From the NCBI GenBank assembly GCA_913057135.1, contig CAJXNM010000002.1, forward strand, positions 53,610-117,609: a DNA stretch of 64,000 nucleotides. The letters are read 5' to 3'. The notes below the pieces were generated by a model. It was not told where the DNA came from. It saw nothing but the letters and a program-made list of their open reading frames with translations, and did not search any database. Below, piece by piece: positions 48,726 to 59,058 of the stretch. The position numbers and the translations under genes are program-made. The stretch comes from an uncultured Halieaceae bacterium. Lineage in GTDB: Bacteria > Pseudomonadota > Gammaproteobacteria > Pseudomonadales > Halieaceae. Position 1 is the stretch's first letter. Each line of letters starts with the position of its first letter.

Positions 48726-50111
48726 TTATTCGTCGAACAGGCGCAGAGCGTCCGTCAATCGCGATACCGACACCACCTCGAGGCCCGGGATAGGACTTTT
48801 AGGTACATTAGCTCTGGGCACCAGCGCCCTGCGGAAACCGTGTTTTGCCGCTTCGCTGAGTCGCTCTTGACCGGAGGGCACTGGACGAATCTCTCCAGAC
48901 AAACCGACCTCACCGAAGACCACCAGATCCTTGGGCAACACACGGTTACGAAAACTCGACACGATGGCCATGAGCAGCGCTAAGTCGGCACTTGTTTCCG
49001 TCACACGCACGCCACCGACAACATTGGCAAAAACATCTTGATCGCCCACCTGCAATCCCCCGTGACGATGTAAAACTGCCAGCAACATGGCCAGCCGATT
49101 GTGCTCAAAACCCACGGCCAAACGACGGGGATTGCCCAATGGGCTGTCGTCCACTAACGCCTGGATTTCAACCAGTAATGGACGAGTTCCCTCCCACACC
49201 ACCATTACCGTCGTACCCGGGGCTGATTCTTCGGCCCGGTCGAGAAAAATAGCCGATGGATTGCGGACTTCACGCAATCCCCGATCGGTCATCGCAAAAA
49301 TACCCAACTCGTTAACCGCGCCGAAGCGATTTTTACTTCCGCGCAATATGCGATAGCGAGAGTCCTCGTCACCCTCCAGTAATATCGAGCAATCGATCAT
49401 GTGCTCAAGGACCTTCGGGCCCGCCAAACTACCTTCTTTGGTGACGTGGCCCACAAGTAGTAGTACAACCCCGCTTTGCTTAGCAAAGCGCGTCAATTGC
49501 GCCGCGCACTCGCGGACCTGAGAAACGCTGCCAGGGGCCGAGGTGATGTCGGCACTGTGCATAACCTGGATCGAGTCCACCACCATAATAGCGGGCTTGT
49601 GCTCGTCGGCGCTGGCTAGCACGCTGTCGACATCGGTCTCCGCCATCAGTTTGAGCGCGTGGGTAGGCAAACCCAAACGCTCGGCGCGCATGGCGATTTG
49701 CTGGGGACTCTCTTCGCCAGTGACATACAGGGCAGGTCGATGGGCCGATAGTTTACACAAGACCTGCAGTAACAGCGTGCTTTTGCCTGCACCGGGATGG
49801 CCACCAATGAGAATGGCTGAACCGGGCACGAAGCCTCCTCCCAACACACGATCAAACTCGGCCAGGCCACTGGAAAAACGCGCTAGCTCAACGAGGTCAA
49901 TGTCTTTTAATAGCCGTACATCGGCGCGAGTACCGGCGAACCCGGTACGCGCCTGCCGGTGTCCATCACGGGAACCCGCCTTCGGTTTTGCGGCCGACAA
50001 CCTGATTTCGGTGACGGTATTCCACTGCCCGCACTCACTGCATTGCCCTTGCCACTTGCCATAATCGGCGCCGCAGTCATTACACACAAAGGCGGTCTTG
50101 GCCTTCGCCAT
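48726..50111 (-). CDS. radA: DNA repair protein RadA
   Basis: RecA-like ATPase that promotes branch migration in recombination; 461 residues. The N-terminal zinc finger is CNDCGADYGKWQGQCSECG, Walker A is GGHPGAGKST near residue 95, the RadA motif KNRFGAVNELGIF is near 255 and a C-terminal Lon-like domain follows. ATG 50111 has GGGAG 6 nt upstream. 66 bp upstream of gdhA. Confidence 0.95.
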   Translation of the reverse strand: MAKAKTAFVCNDCGADYGKWQGQCSECGQWNTVTEIRLSAAKPKAGSRDGHRQARTGFAGTRADVRLLKDIDLVELARFSSGLAEFDRVLGGGFVPGSAILIGGHPGAGKSTLLLQVLCKLSAHRPALYVTGEESPQQIAMRAERLGLPTHALKLMAETDVDSVLASADEHKPAIMVVDSIQVMHSADITSAPGSVSQVRECAAQLTRFAKQSGVVLLLVGHVTKEGSLAGPKVLEHMIDCSILLEGDEDSRYRILRGSKNRFGAVNELGIFAMTDRGLREVRNPSAIFLDRAEESAPGTTVMVVWEGTRPLLVEIQALVDDSPLGNPRRLAVGFEHNRLAMLLAVLHRHGGLQVGDQDVFANVVGGVRVTETSADLALLMAIVSSFRNRVLPKDLVVFGEVGLSGEIRPVPSGQERLSEAAKHGFRRALVPRANVPKSPIPGLEVVSVSRLTDALRLFDE

Positions 50112-50232
50112 CACACTCTCCCAACCATTGAGATGTTATTCCTCGATCGATTGAACAATCCGCATTGGGACACTACTCGATTGAGCACTGGGTCGGTATG
50201 CTATCAGACCCATTCATGACGAAAGCGCCCGA

Positions 50233-51267
50233 ATGTCCGCCGGTTCCCTCATTCCAGATCAGCAACTGACCTTTTCGCCAGATCTTGCCGCCACCATCGG
50301 CTTAGAGGAGGCCATTCTGCTGCAGGGTATCGGTCCGCAACTGCCACGCACACCCGGTCAGTGGCACGCTCTGGTGCTATCGACACTCGAAAAACAGTTT
50401 CCTTTTTGGACGCGGGCGCGATTACTTGAGCTTGTTCAGCGGCTGGCAGATTTGGGCATTATTGCGGTTGTCCAAAACAACCACCCCAACAGCTTGAGGG
50501 TCAGTATTGCCGGTCAAAGAACAACACCGGCACAGATGCCTGAAGAGTGGCAGCCCGGGTCTGACAGCCTTGATTTACTGGCCCTAAACCACGGCATCGA
50601 CAGACAGTTTGCGCAGGCGCAACTGGCTACGTTTGATCGTGGTGCGGCCGATCACACCCGCGACAGTCGTTTTAGACAGCATGTCTTGTCCGCCTGGCGT
50701 CGACAGCAGCGTGACCATAGCGCCTTTGAGGTACGCCAGCCGCCGCCTTTCGATAGCCATTGGCAGCCTTCACAGGATGCCCGAGACATTATGTCCCGGG
50801 CTGGTATCAACGCCGATTTCATTGAACGTGTGCGGCCCGAGTTCATCCTGTATTGGCGTGAACGGGGTGGACCACCGCGAGAGGTCGAAAGTCGCTTTGT
50901 GAGCTTTGTCAGAGATCGCTGGCTTAGACACACCAGCGGACTGAACCACAGTACCGAACCCACCCGCCTACAGCGCAACTGGCAACCCCGAGAAGATGTC
51001 TTTGACGTCTTGGCGAACGCGGGCATCAGTCGAGACTATGCTTTAGAAAAGGTACCCGAGTTTGTTTTATTCTGGTGTGAGACCAACGAACTGCAGCGCT
51101 CTTGGGACAGTAAATTTGTACAGCATGTGAAACATCAATGGCGTTGGGAACAACGTCAGGAGACAGGTAATGGCAGGGAGCAAGGAGGCGGTGACCTTGG
51201 CGGAACACATCGTACACGGGAACGCAGTACCGTCGATGACCTCAACGACACCAGCTGGGCAGGTTGA
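50233..51267 (+). CDS. DnaT-like protein with three repeated DnaT-type domains
   Basis: 344 residues. The first ~95 residues look like a winged-helix region (LEEAILLQGIGPQL, then WTRARLLELVQRLADLGII). Three repeats of a DnaT-type ssDNA/primosome domain follow, starting at W106 (EWQPGSDSLDLL), W177 (HWQPSQDARDIMSRAGI) and W250 (NWQPREDVFDVLANAGI), each ~55-60 residues and ending near a W/H-rich helix. The tail is polar. In E. coli DnaT has one such domain and helps load DnaB with PriB/DnaC. Overlaps the helicase-loader-like gene by 98 bp, so a joint role in DnaB loading is inferred. Confidence 0.75.
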   Translation: MSAGSLIPDQQLTFSPDLAATIGLEEAILLQGIGPQLPRTPGQWHALVLSTLEKQFPFWTRARLLELVQRLADLGIIAVVQNNHPNSLRVSIAGQRTTPAQMPEEWQPGSDSLDLLALNHGIDRQFAQAQLATFDRGAADHTRDSRFRQHVLSAWRRQQRDHSAFEVRQPPPFDSHWQPSQDARDIMSRAGINADFIERVRPEFILYWRERGGPPREVESRFVSFVRDRWLRHTSGLNHSTEPTRLQRNWQPREDVFDVLANAGISRDYALEKVPEFVLFWCETNELQRSWDSKFVQHVKHQWRWEQRQETGNGREQGGGDLGGTHRTRERSTVDDLNDTSWAG

Positions 51268-51841
51268 CGACGCTGGTCGCAAAAACAGAATTGAGGCTAT
51301 CAACCAGGTTTTTGCTCTGTTTCGTCTGAACTACCACAATCAGTACTACGCTGCGTATCCTGACGTCGAGCAGGTCAACCACATTAAGCGGCTGTGGCTC
51401 GACGCTTTAAGCGATTATGAGCCCGACACCATTCTTCGAGGCGCTCGCCATGCCATTGAGAACAGCAGCTACTTACCGACCCTGAAATTAATGCTTGAGT
51501 GCTGCCAAGAAGCACTGAGCGATACCGGCTTACCCAAGCCAAGGGATGCCTACCTTGAAGCCTGCAGTAAGCCATCGCCAAAACTTGAACAGCACTGGAG
51601 CCATCCGGCGGTTTATTTCGCGGGCCGTGACAGTGACTGGTTCTTCCTCGCCAACCAACCGGAGCGCACAACCTGGCCGGTTTTTGAGCAGCATTATCAG
51701 CGCTACCGATTACGGGTAAGCAAAGGCGAAAAACTGTGTTTACCCGAGCGTGAGGAATTGCCGCCGCCGAACACAGACACTATGTCAACGGAGCAGCGCA
51801 AGTCGGCGCTGAAAGCCCTTCGGGCCGATCTAGGTCTTTAA
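51170..51841 (+). CDS. Phage lambda P-like replication protein (putative DnaB helicase loader)
   Basis: 223 residues resembling the replication protein P family, non-AAA+ loaders that open the DnaB ring. The recognisable core is [20 protein letters not shown], then [32 protein letters not shown], and the C-terminal [12 protein letters not shown] with [18 protein letters not shown]. No Walker motif. The ATG at 51170 has AGGAG 7 nt upstream and lies inside the preceding gene (98-bp overlap, different frame). No other phage genes are nearby, so this looks domesticated. Its end overlaps the convergent kinase gene at TTAA. Confidence 0.7.
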   Translation: MAGSKEAVTLAEHIVHGNAVPSMTSTTPAGQVDDAGRKNRIEAINQVFALFRLNYHNQYYAAYPDVEQVNHIKRLWLDALSDYEPDTILRGARHAIENSSYLPTLKLMLECCQEALSDTGLPKPRDAYLEACSKPSPKLEQHWSHPAVYFAGRDSDWFFLANQPERTTWPVFEQHYQRYRLRVSKGEKLCLPEREELPPPNTDTMSTEQRKSALKALRADLGL

Positions 51842-53871
51842 TGGTCAGCGGCCATCGCAGCAAGATAGCGCTCGAGAGCTTCGGTTACACGTCCCGCTTC
51901 GAGCATAACTGCCCCGGCCTGCACGACCACTTGCTGTGGTCCCTCGGCCGTCAGGGCAAGGGGTACCGCCCGAGCCTGGCGCGCAAGGGTCGGGGCCGCC
52001 AAACCATCGGCCAGCTCGATAATGCCCTTTGCCGAACGGCTGATAGCGGCAACTTGACCTAGCTGACACGCCTCATCGAGGTCAGCCACCGCTGCTTTTA
52101 GATCGATCAAAAATTGCTGTAACACCTTGCGGGGATCAACATGCTGTAAGTTAGCCAGCAATTGGTCTATATCGAGCACATCGAGTGGCACGCCCGGGGT
52201 CGCGACCGCCCAATCTGCTCCTTCAATGCTATCTGCCACTGTTTGAGACGGCTCTGTCGAGACCGGCTTAGCCACTCCTAAATGGGTACGCAGCACCGCC
52301 TGTAATTGCTCTAACTCTATGGGCTTGGTGGTGAAATCATTCATGCCCGCCGCCAGACACTGGTAACGGTGCTGCTCCATCACATGGGCGGTTAAGGCAA
52401 CAATCGGTACGGCGTTTTTACTGCCGTCATCCATTGCCCTAATCGCGCGCGTCGCCATCATGCCGTCCATGTCTGGCATCTGTATATCCATCAATATCAG
52501 GTGGTAATCATGCTGCTGCACGGCGGCAATCGCCTCACGCCCACTGCAAGCGGTGTCGTGGACGACCTCTAATAACTCAAGGGCCTCGGAGATAACGAAT
52601 CGATTGGTTGCGTCGTCGTCGACCACCAGTAATCGCATGCCCGCAAATTCACTATCGCTACCCTCAGATGCCTGGTCGATCGCGGGTGGTTGCTCGGCGC
52701 CAACCAGCGCCACCGGTAATTCCACTGTGAAGGTCGAGCCTTCTCCCAGCCTTGATTCGACACTGAGGGTCCCACCCAATAGCCCAATAATTTGATCGGC
52801 AATCGCCAATCCAAGGCCTGCGCCCTGTTGCTGTCGTGTGTGACTGTTGTCAATCTGACGAAACGGTTCGAACAAGGTTTCGAGATCCGATGGGCCTATA
52901 CCGATACCGGTATCCGATACGGACAAACGGAGACCTGCACGATCCTGATCTAGCCAGGCCACAGTACCCGCCAAAACCACTGACCCCGATGGCGTAAACT
53001 TTAGGGCGTTGGCAACCAGTTTGATTAACACTTGGCGCAACCGATGAATATCGACGCTACAACGGCTGGGCAGGTTCGGATCGAGTCGACAACTAAGCTC
53101 TAGACCGCGCTCTAGCGCAACCGGCGCCAACATCTCGACCACACTTTCAAGTTCGGCTGCAATAGGGGTGGGGCGTGACTGGATATCGACAGCGCCATGG
53201 GACAGTCGAGCCATATCCAGTACATCGTCAATCACCGACAGCAATGCACTGGCACTGCCGGCAATGGTCTCAATATAGCTATGTTCACGCTCAGGCAACG
53301 AGCGTGTTAACAGCAATTGACTCAACCCGAGCACCCCATTCATAGGGGTGCGGATTTCATGGCTCATGTTGGCGAGAAAGAGGGTTTTAGCGCGATCGGC
53401 GGCCTCTGCTCGCTCCTTGGCCTCTGCCAATTGGGATTGTCGCTCACAAGCCCAGCACGCCTCACCGAATTTGTTATTGACCGCACCCAACGATGCCACC
53501 ATACCGTCATCAAGAGCTCGGTCGCTGCGATGTAAAACCAAAATACCGAAATCTGACAGGGGCATGGTGTACACCTGATCGCCCTCTTCGGTTTGCAAAC
53601 GGTTCACTTTGTCGAACAACGCGGTATTGACCCTTAAAAAGTCCTTGGCCTGTTCGATGGCTGGGTGCTCCCCGGCACGACGGGGTAAGCCCACGATCTC
53701 TTCCAACACACCATCCTCGCCGCGTTTAAAAACCACACCCAGAGGACAGTTGAGCTTGCGCAAATAGGTTCGAAGACCCGCCTTAGTCATTTCCTGCAGA
53801 TCCAAAGAATTGCCAATAGACATGGCAATCTCAAATAAGATCTGCATTTCAAATTGGGCCGACGCTGGCAT
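51838..53871 (-). CDS. Hybrid histidine kinase with receiver and degenerate HPt, FIST partner
   Basis: 677 residues, no membrane segment. Residues 1-140 are GAF-like, a coiled coil ([17 protein letters not shown]) leads to the HisKA box with H171 ([15 protein letters not shown]), then HATPase_c ([26 protein letters not shown]), a receiver domain near 410-530 with Asp in [13 protein letters not shown], and a C-terminal HPt-like bundle where the phospho-His is Arg (SRSAKG). It lies 8 bp after the FIST gene. This is the arrangement of NosP-associated kinases (NahK), which pass phosphate to a separate HPt protein. Confidence 0.85.
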   Translation of the reverse strand: MPASAQFEMQILFEIAMSIGNSLDLQEMTKAGLRTYLRKLNCPLGVVFKRGEDGVLEEIVGLPRRAGEHPAIEQAKDFLRVNTALFDKVNRLQTEEGDQVYTMPLSDFGILVLHRSDRALDDGMVASLGAVNNKFGEACWACERQSQLAEAKERAEAADRAKTLFLANMSHEIRTPMNGVLGLSQLLLTRSLPEREHSYIETIAGSASALLSVIDDVLDMARLSHGAVDIQSRPTPIAAELESVVEMLAPVALERGLELSCRLDPNLPSRCSVDIHRLRQVLIKLVANALKFTPSGSVVLAGTVAWLDQDRAGLRLSVSDTGIGIGPSDLETLFEPFRQIDNSHTRQQQGAGLGLAIADQIIGLLGGTLSVESRLGEGSTFTVELPVALVGAEQPPAIDQASEGSDSEFAGMRLLVVDDDATNRFVISEALELLEVVHDTACSGREAIAAVQQHDYHLILMDIQMPDMDGMMATRAIRAMDDGSKNAVPIVALTAHVMEQHRYQCLAAGMNDFTTKPIELEQLQAVLRTHLGVAKPVSTEPSQTVADSIEGADWAVATPGVPLDVLDIDQLLANLQHVDPRKVLQQFLIDLKAAVADLDEACQLGQVAAISRSAKGIIELADGLAAPTLARQARAVPLALTAEGPQQVVVQAGAVMLEAGRVTEALERYLAAMAADH

Positions 53872-53879
53872 GATAGTGC

Positions 53880-55007
53880 CTAGAACTCGGTATATAAGGG
53901 CAGCGCCGCCACCACCGATGTTTTATTGTAGAACTCGGGGTAGTCACCGCCATGATTAGCCACTTCGCCAATGGTGCAGGCACCAATGAGCGGAACATCA
54001 TCAATCGCCACCGATGCCAACTCGGTATCGAAGTCATCGCCGAGGAACAATACTCGCGAAATACAGTCCATAAACAATCGCGTGGCTAACGGTTCAGCCA
54101 ATCGCTGCTCCGCAATCTGGCGGGCACTGGCAGCCGCTTCTATCAGTGACGGTGTATCGCCGTGGAGGATATCGACGTGATCCCCCTCGGGAACTGTACC
54201 AACACAAACAAGGGCACCGTCGTCTCGCACAAAGAGTGGGTCGCGCACAACACGTTCCGCATCCATACGCGCGAGCCCAAAGGGATAGGCTTTGGCCAGG
54301 TCGAAAAAGTTGTCGTCGGTGAACGTTTGGCCGCTGTGGGCTTCAACGACCTCTCGATACACCTCGAACGCCGGCCGCCAATCGAGGCTGATAATCGTGT
54401 TCTGGTCCGACTCGGTAATTCGATAGGGCCCTTGGATATAACGCCATCCATGCGCGACACCGACGCCTGCATGGCCGGGAAGCGTGGCGATGACAGCAGC
54501 GTCTTGTAGCATTCCCTCATTCGTCAGCAGACAGGGACGCTGCACAAAATCGAGGGACCCCGCACCGCCACCGATGGTATCTGAACCAATACCGGCCACC
54601 TCGTGAAACGTGTTCATTAATGCGCCGATGCCCGATGCCAAGCCATCGACCAAGATAACCTGAAGGGCGCGACCTGTAGCGGGGGTTAGGGCCTGCTCCA
54701 CCGCTAGCTCTAGATCGATATCGGGATGACTGATATCTCGAATGGTACCCACCGATAACGGTCGCCGAACACCCCACACCACACAACCCCGGGTCAGTCG
54801 CTCGCGACCCACCAAAAGGTTGGGAAATACACCGCCCATCAGCGGCACATTGATGGACTGTAATAGCGGATCCATATCGTCGGGGGTGAAGCCATTATCA
54901 GCACAAACCAAAATAACGAGTGATGTGACACGCTCAACCTTCACGGTTCGCGCTATTGCATCGGCCAACCCATTGAGTGTGCCTTCTTTGTCAATTTCAA
55001 TGACCAT
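53880..55007 (-). CDS. FIST N/C domain sensor (NosP-like)
   Basis: 375 residues, cytoplasmic. The N-terminal FIST domain shows [20 protein letters not shown] and [21 protein letters not shown]; the C-terminal FIST_C domain shows [20 protein letters not shown] and [19 protein letters not shown] proteins encoded next to hybrid kinases include NosP, a haem protein that senses nitric oxide and controls biofilm formation in Pseudomonas and relatives. Haem or NO binding cannot be seen from sequence; the call rests on domain and neighbour. Confidence 0.82.
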   Translation of the reverse strand: MVIEIDKEGTLNGLADAIARTVKVERVTSLVILVCADNGFTPDDMDPLLQSINVPLMGGVFPNLLVGRERLTRGCVVWGVRRPLSVGTIRDISHPDIDLELAVEQALTPATGRALQVILVDGLASGIGALMNTFHEVAGIGSDTIGGGAGSLDFVQRPCLLTNEGMLQDAAVIATLPGHAGVGVAHGWRYIQGPYRITESDQNTIISLDWRPAFEVYREVVEAHSGQTFTDDNFFDLAKAYPFGLARMDAERVVRDPLFVRDDGALVCVGTVPEGDHVDILHGDTPSLIEAAASARQIAEQRLAEPLATRLFMDCISRVLFLGDDFDTELASVAIDDVPLIGACTIGEVANHGGDYPEFYNKTSVVAALPLYTEF

Positions 55008-55064
55008 GTTTATACCGCTCTCTCAACACGTCGAAGACCTTACTCAGGGGCTTCTGTAACCTGC

Positions 55065-57314
55065 TTAGTTATAGTCTTGGTAGTAGTCCCGCGCCAAGTT
55101 CTCGAAGCGGGTGAACTCCCCTCTAAACGCCAGCTTGCAGGTGCCAATAGGTCCATTTCGCTGTTTGCCAATAATAAGCTCAGCAACACCGCGATCGGGG
55201 GAGTCTTCGTGATAGACCTCATCACGATAAATGAACATGATGACGTCAGCATCCTGCTCAATAGCACCGGAGTTGTGGCTCACGATGCCATCGGCGAGCC
55301 AGCTGGCATTCCCCGGTACCGTCAGGTCAAAGACCTCTTCTTGACCCTGATGCTCAATGGTAACGATGGCGTCCCAACGCACATCGCCCATCGTTCGCGT
55401 GTTGTCATCAATGTCGACTGACAGGTCGAAGGCAGCGCGAGAGACCCGCTCAAACAAATGAGTACCCGATGCCACGGCAGCGACACCCTCAAGGAAACGC
55501 CGCCGATCAGCTTCGTCGGATATGGCAAGCTCAAAATGATCATCGCCACTGAGGGTAGCCATTGGGCGGATGTGCGAGAAAATGCCCAGACGCAATAACA
55601 ACAGTGCCAGGTCATCACTCACGGCCCTGGACAGGCCACCCATAAACAAACGATCGGGGCATAAGGTGCCATTCACTCGCCACACATGATGCATGAACAG
55701 TGCTAATTGACGTTCATCCAGACCGAATGCCCTAGCCGGAATACCTGAGTGACGACAATCAACCCCGGCGAGCTGCACCACCTGATCATCACTGAGATCT
55801 TCGGCACGCTCCCCACTGTGTAGCGGTGCTGGCACTGACCCGGCGAGGGCTAAGCGTTGTCCGGCTGCCATCTGTTCGACACGTTGCCAACCCTGTGGTG
55901 TCAGCAATCGATGTTGCGCCGTACAGTACAGACACCGCCCCGATACCAACTCGATGCGAAATACCTCTCGCTTACCGACCGACCACACCGCCTCAGCGGG
56001 GGCCGGCTCAACAACACCTTGCTCGGTCACCGACAACACCCTTGGCGTCGTGCCCACAAGACTGGCGATAGGCACACGTCGTCCATCGGCCAGATAAACC
56101 CCCGTGCTACCCACCACACATTCACGCAAGTCGGAGTTGACGGGTCGTTTGTTGGGACGCTGCTCGAGGGAGCGATTTAGCTGCGATAGCGCCACCACTG
56201 GGCACTTAAATTCCTTTGCGATGGCCTTCAAGCTTCGCGATATTTCAGAAATTTCCGCGGTGCGGCCTTCATTGGCACCAGCAACACGCATCAACTGTAA
56301 GTAGTCGACCATGATCATGCCAAGAGCACCGTGCTCTCGAGCGACACGACGGGCACGACTGCGCAATTCAGTGGGTGTTAAAGCGGGGGTATCGTCAATG
56401 AACACCCGCGCTTCTTTGAGTTTAGCCATGGCGGCGGACAGCTTAGGCCAGTCCTCCTGCTCCAATTTACCGGTCCGTACACGGGTCTGATCGATACGTC
56501 CCATGGACGACAGCATTCTGATAACTAGCTGTTCGGCTGGCATTTCCATGGAAAAAACCAGAATCGGTCGGTCAGTGCCAAAAGCGCCGTTCTCCACCAA
56601 ATTCATTGCGAAACTGGTTTTACCCATCGATGGACGACCCGCAACGATCACCAAGTCTGACGGCTGCAAACCCGAGGTCATCTTGTCGAGATCAATAAAG
56701 CCAGTCGTGAGCCCTGTGATGTCACCACCGGAGTTAAATAACTCTTCGATTCGCTCAAGGGCGCCCGTGAGAAGCGGCTCCATGCCTCGGGGACCACCGG
56801 TCTTGGGGCCATCCTCAGCAATCTGCATAATTCGGCGCTCGGCTTCGTCGAGCAACTCCTCCGCAGAGCGCCCTTCTGGCTGGTAACCGGTGGTAGCAAT
56901 ATCGTGGGCGGCGGAAATCAGCTTGCGTAAGACGGCGCGCTCGTGCACCGCTGTCGCGTAGGCACGAATATTGGCGGCTGTGGGCGTGCTTTCAGCGAGC
57001 TCAGCAAGGTAGGTATGACCACCCGATGACTCTAGCTCTCCGGTTGCCAGCAAGCGGTCTGCAACCGTAATAACGTCAACGGGTTCACCCCTATCGATAA
57101 GGGCGGCTATCTGTCGAAAAATCGCGCGGTGCTCTGGCCGGTAAAAATCCCCCGCGGTGACCAGCTCGGCAATGGCATCCCAGCTATCGGAGGACAACAG
57201 CAAACCGCCGATGACCGACCGCTCCGCCTCAATCGAATGTGGTTGCATCCGAATGCGAGCAATATCGGTATCGGCACCCGGGCTGTAGCCGGCAGCTTCA
57301 CTTCGCTCAGTCAT
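55065..57314 (-). CDS. dnaB: Replicative DNA helicase DnaB interrupted by an intein
   Basis: Hexameric helicase at the replication fork. 749 residues as encoded, 466 after splicing. N-extein 1-398: N-terminal domain starting RMQPHSIEAERSVIGGLLL, Walker A GRPSMGKTSFAMN near 230, VDYLQLM near 345 and SQLNRSLEQRPNKRPVNSDLRE before the junction. Intein 399-681. C-extein 682-749 resumes SGAIEQDADVIMFIYRDE. The joined DLRE/SGAIEQDAD matches uninterrupted DnaB exactly. No strong ribosome site precedes ATG 57314. Downstream of rplI as in most Gammaproteobacteria. Confidence 0.97.
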   Translation of the reverse strand: MTERSEAAGYSPGADTDIARIRMQPHSIEAERSVIGGLLLSSDSWDAIAELVTAGDFYRPEHRAIFRQIAALIDRGEPVDVITVADRLLATGELESSGGHTYLAELAESTPTAANIRAYATAVHERAVLRKLISAAHDIATTGYQPEGRSAEELLDEAERRIMQIAEDGPKTGGPRGMEPLLTGALERIEELFNSGGDITGLTTGFIDLDKMTSGLQPSDLVIVAGRPSMGKTSFAMNLVENGAFGTDRPILVFSMEMPAEQLVIRMLSSMGRIDQTRVRTGKLEQEDWPKLSAAMAKLKEARVFIDDTPALTPTELRSRARRVAREHGALGMIMVDYLQLMRVAGANEGRTAEISEISRSLKAIAKEFKCPVVALSQLNRSLEQRPNKRPVNSDLRECVVGSTGVYLADGRRVPIASLVGTTPRVLSVTEQGVVEPAPAEAVWSVGKREVFRIELVSGRCLYCTAQHRLLTPQGWQRVEQMAAGQRLALAGSVPAPLHSGERAEDLSDDQVVQLAGVDCRHSGIPARAFGLDERQLALFMHHVWRVNGTLCPDRLFMGGLSRAVSDDLALLLLRLGIFSHIRPMATLSGDDHFELAISDEADRRRFLEGVAAVASGTHLFERVSRAAFDLSVDIDDNTRTMGDVRWDAIVTIEHQGQEEVFDLTVPGNASWLADGIVSHNSGAIEQDADVIMFIYRDEVYHEDSPDRGVAELIIGKQRNGPIGTCKLAFRGEFTRFENLARDYYQDYN
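55272..56120 (-). mobile_element. DnaB intein, 283 residues, endonuclease region eroded
   Basis: Starts Cys (CVVGSTGVYLADGRRVPI, block A), has block B YCTAQHRLLTPQGW, and ends with block F EEVFDLTVPG and block G GIVSHN, followed by the +1 Ser of the extein; all residues needed for splicing are visible. About 150 residues lie between the splicing halves. They retain the ALLLLRLGIFSHI helix of a LAGLIDADG-type domain, but the expected WATDG-like acidic motif reads WRVNG. The element can probably splice but not home. It sits in the conserved C-terminal ATPase region. Confidence 0.93.
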
Positions 57315-57430
57315 GATGTAACCAGCATACCGTTATGTCGCACTTTCTGCTCTGTGGTAGCACAGGATAGCGCAGAAAACGCCGCCGAGAATGGCTTATG
57401 CGTCTCGACGACGATTGAACTAACTAGCTG

Positions 57431-57880
57431 TTACTCGGGCACTACCGCAATCGTAATGGTCGCGGTCACTTCGCCGTGAACCTGCAACATCACTTCGTAT
57501 TCGCCGGTCTCGCGAATAACACCTTCAGGCAAGCGGACTTCCGACTTATCTACTTCGACACCCGCCTGGGTCAGGCTGTCGGCAATATCGCGGGTTCCCA
57601 CTGAGCCGAATAGTTTACCTTCATCACCGGCAGTAGCCGCAATTTCGATACGCTCGAGCGCCTCAATGGCTGCGGCTCGCTTCTGGGCAGCCTCTAGTGT
57701 GGCAGCAGCGGCCGCTTCGAGCTCCGCCCGACGGGCTTCAAACACTGCCACATTTTCCTCTGTCGCAGGTACAGCTTTACCCTGTGGAATCAGGAAGTTG
57801 CGGCCGTAGCCGGGCTTAACAGCTACCTTGTCGCCTAAACTTCCAAGACTGCCCACGTTTTCCAGCAGTATTACGTCCAT
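57431..57880 (-). CDS. rplI: 50S ribosomal protein L9
   Basis: Two-domain 23S rRNA-binding protein, 149 residues. It begins [19 protein letters not shown], with [17 protein letters not shown] near residue 24, a long Ala/Glu connecting helix at about 40-75, and the C-terminal domain with [14 protein letters not shown]. The 116 bp between its stop and dnaB hold nothing recognisable. Confidence 0.98.
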   Translation of the reverse strand: MDVILLENVGSLGSLGDKVAVKPGYGRNFLIPQGKAVPATEENVAVFEARRAELEAAAAATLEAAQKRAAAIEALERIEIAATAGDEGKLFGSVGTRDIADSLTQAGVEVDKSEVRLPEGVIRETGEYEVMLQVHGEVTATITIAVVPE

Positions 57881-57942
57881 CGCTATCGTTCCTTGTTGTC
57901 GGGCATGCCCGATTACACGTGAATGAGAGATCGCGCAGATCG

Positions 57943-58818
57943 CTACGTCGACCCGTTGCTACCGCCAGACGCCCAGCGGGAGCGAAAATCAAAGAGGGCA
58001 TCGATAACCACCAAGCCCACGAGCAAAGCTTTACTAGGGTCAAACACGACCCACACGACATAAAACGCCGTTAGCCAGCCGCTGCCATAACCTTTCACCG
58101 CAGCCCAGTTATGTACCAAAGCTAAACCGCAGAATGTTAGTGGCACCATCACCACCGCGGCCCACCCTACAAGCAGCGGTGAGCTCATCCATAGGCCAGC
58201 TGCAGCTAGCGCCAGCACCCCGGTCCAAACCGGCGGCAAACGCAAGCTGCGAAACTCACTACCAAATCCACCCGGGTTGTAAAGGGTCGCTTGCCACCAA
58301 CGTCCTAACAGGACGCTGAGCATGGACATGGCGGCGTTTCCCGCCGCCAATATGCCCGCCACTTGTACAACCGTTGGTCGTGGAAAAGCGGGTGCGCCCG
58401 CGCCCGTTTCCTGCCAACTGGCCTCGAGCTGATCGAGTACTTGCGTAAACAACTCAACCAATTGGGCCAAGAAATCGGGGCTGAACAACAGCAAGCCCGC
58501 TCCAGACGCCAACCCAACCAAGGCGCTTGTCAGTGCCACAAGCGCCATACTTACTGACACCCGCAACACCAGCGCTAACAGGTAAGTGCCGATTAGCAGC
58601 AGTAAGGTACTCGCGTCACCACTTACATAGGCGACGAGTAACGCCGGCAGCGCCGCCCACAAGACCAACCAAGTGCCTTCGCTAGGCCCCTTTCTAAGGG
58701 TCACTAAGGCAACAGCTGCCGCGCTCAACCAGCCGAACAACATGCTGCTGGCCCCCAGCACCGCAACCGCCAGCGCCTGCCAGCGACCACGCATTATGAA
58801 GGCTGCGAGGCCGCGCAT
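57943..58818 (-). CDS. Multi-pass membrane protein between rpsR and rplI
   Basis: 291 residues with about seven to eight hydrophobic segments and a soluble loop around residues 125-150. It resembles the DUF2232/YybS-like membrane proteins often found at this position (rpsF-rpsR-X-rplI), for instance in Pseudomonas. No catalytic motif is visible and the function is unknown. The ATG at 58818 lacks a good ribosome site; an ATG eight codons later is an alternative. Probably co-expressed with the ribosomal genes. Confidence 0.75.
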   Translation of the reverse strand: MRGLAAFIMRGRWQALAVAVLGASSMLFGWLSAAAVALVTLRKGPSEGTWLVLWAALPALLVAYVSGDASTLLLLIGTYLLALVLRVSVSMALVALTSALVGLASGAGLLLFSPDFLAQLVELFTQVLDQLEASWQETGAGAPAFPRPTVVQVAGILAAGNAAMSMLSVLLGRWWQATLYNPGGFGSEFRSLRLPPVWTGVLALAAAGLWMSSPLLVGWAAVVMVPLTFCGLALVHNWAAVKGYGSGWLTAFYVVWVVFDPSKALLVGLVVIDALFDFRSRWASGGSNGST

Positions 58819-58827
58819 CGTGTGTCG

Positions 58828-59055
58828 TTACTGGTGTGAATCTGTGTACGGTAATAACGCCAAGTATCGAGCGCGCTTAACTGCCGTAGCCAGCTGTCGC
58901 TGATACTTTGCTTTAGTACCGGTAATACGACTGGGTACAATCTTTCCAGTTTCGGTGATGTACTGCTTGAGGGTGTCGAGATCTTTGTAATCGATCTCTT
59001 TTACGCCTTCGGCAGTGAACCGACAAAACTTACGTCGACGGAAAAAACGTGACAT
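58828..59055 (-). CDS. rpsR: 30S ribosomal protein S18
   Basis: 75-residue partner of S6 on the 30S platform. It begins [13 protein letters not shown], with the S18 signature [26 protein letters not shown] and [23 protein letters not shown] 59055 has GAGGA about 7 nt upstream, inside the end of rpsF; an in-frame TTG one codon earlier is less likely. Confidence 0.97.
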   Translation of the reverse strand: MSRFFRRRKFCRFTAEGVKEIDYKDLDTLKQYITETGKIVPSRITGTKAKYQRQLATAVKRARYLALLPYTDSHQ

Positions 59056-59058
59056 CAA

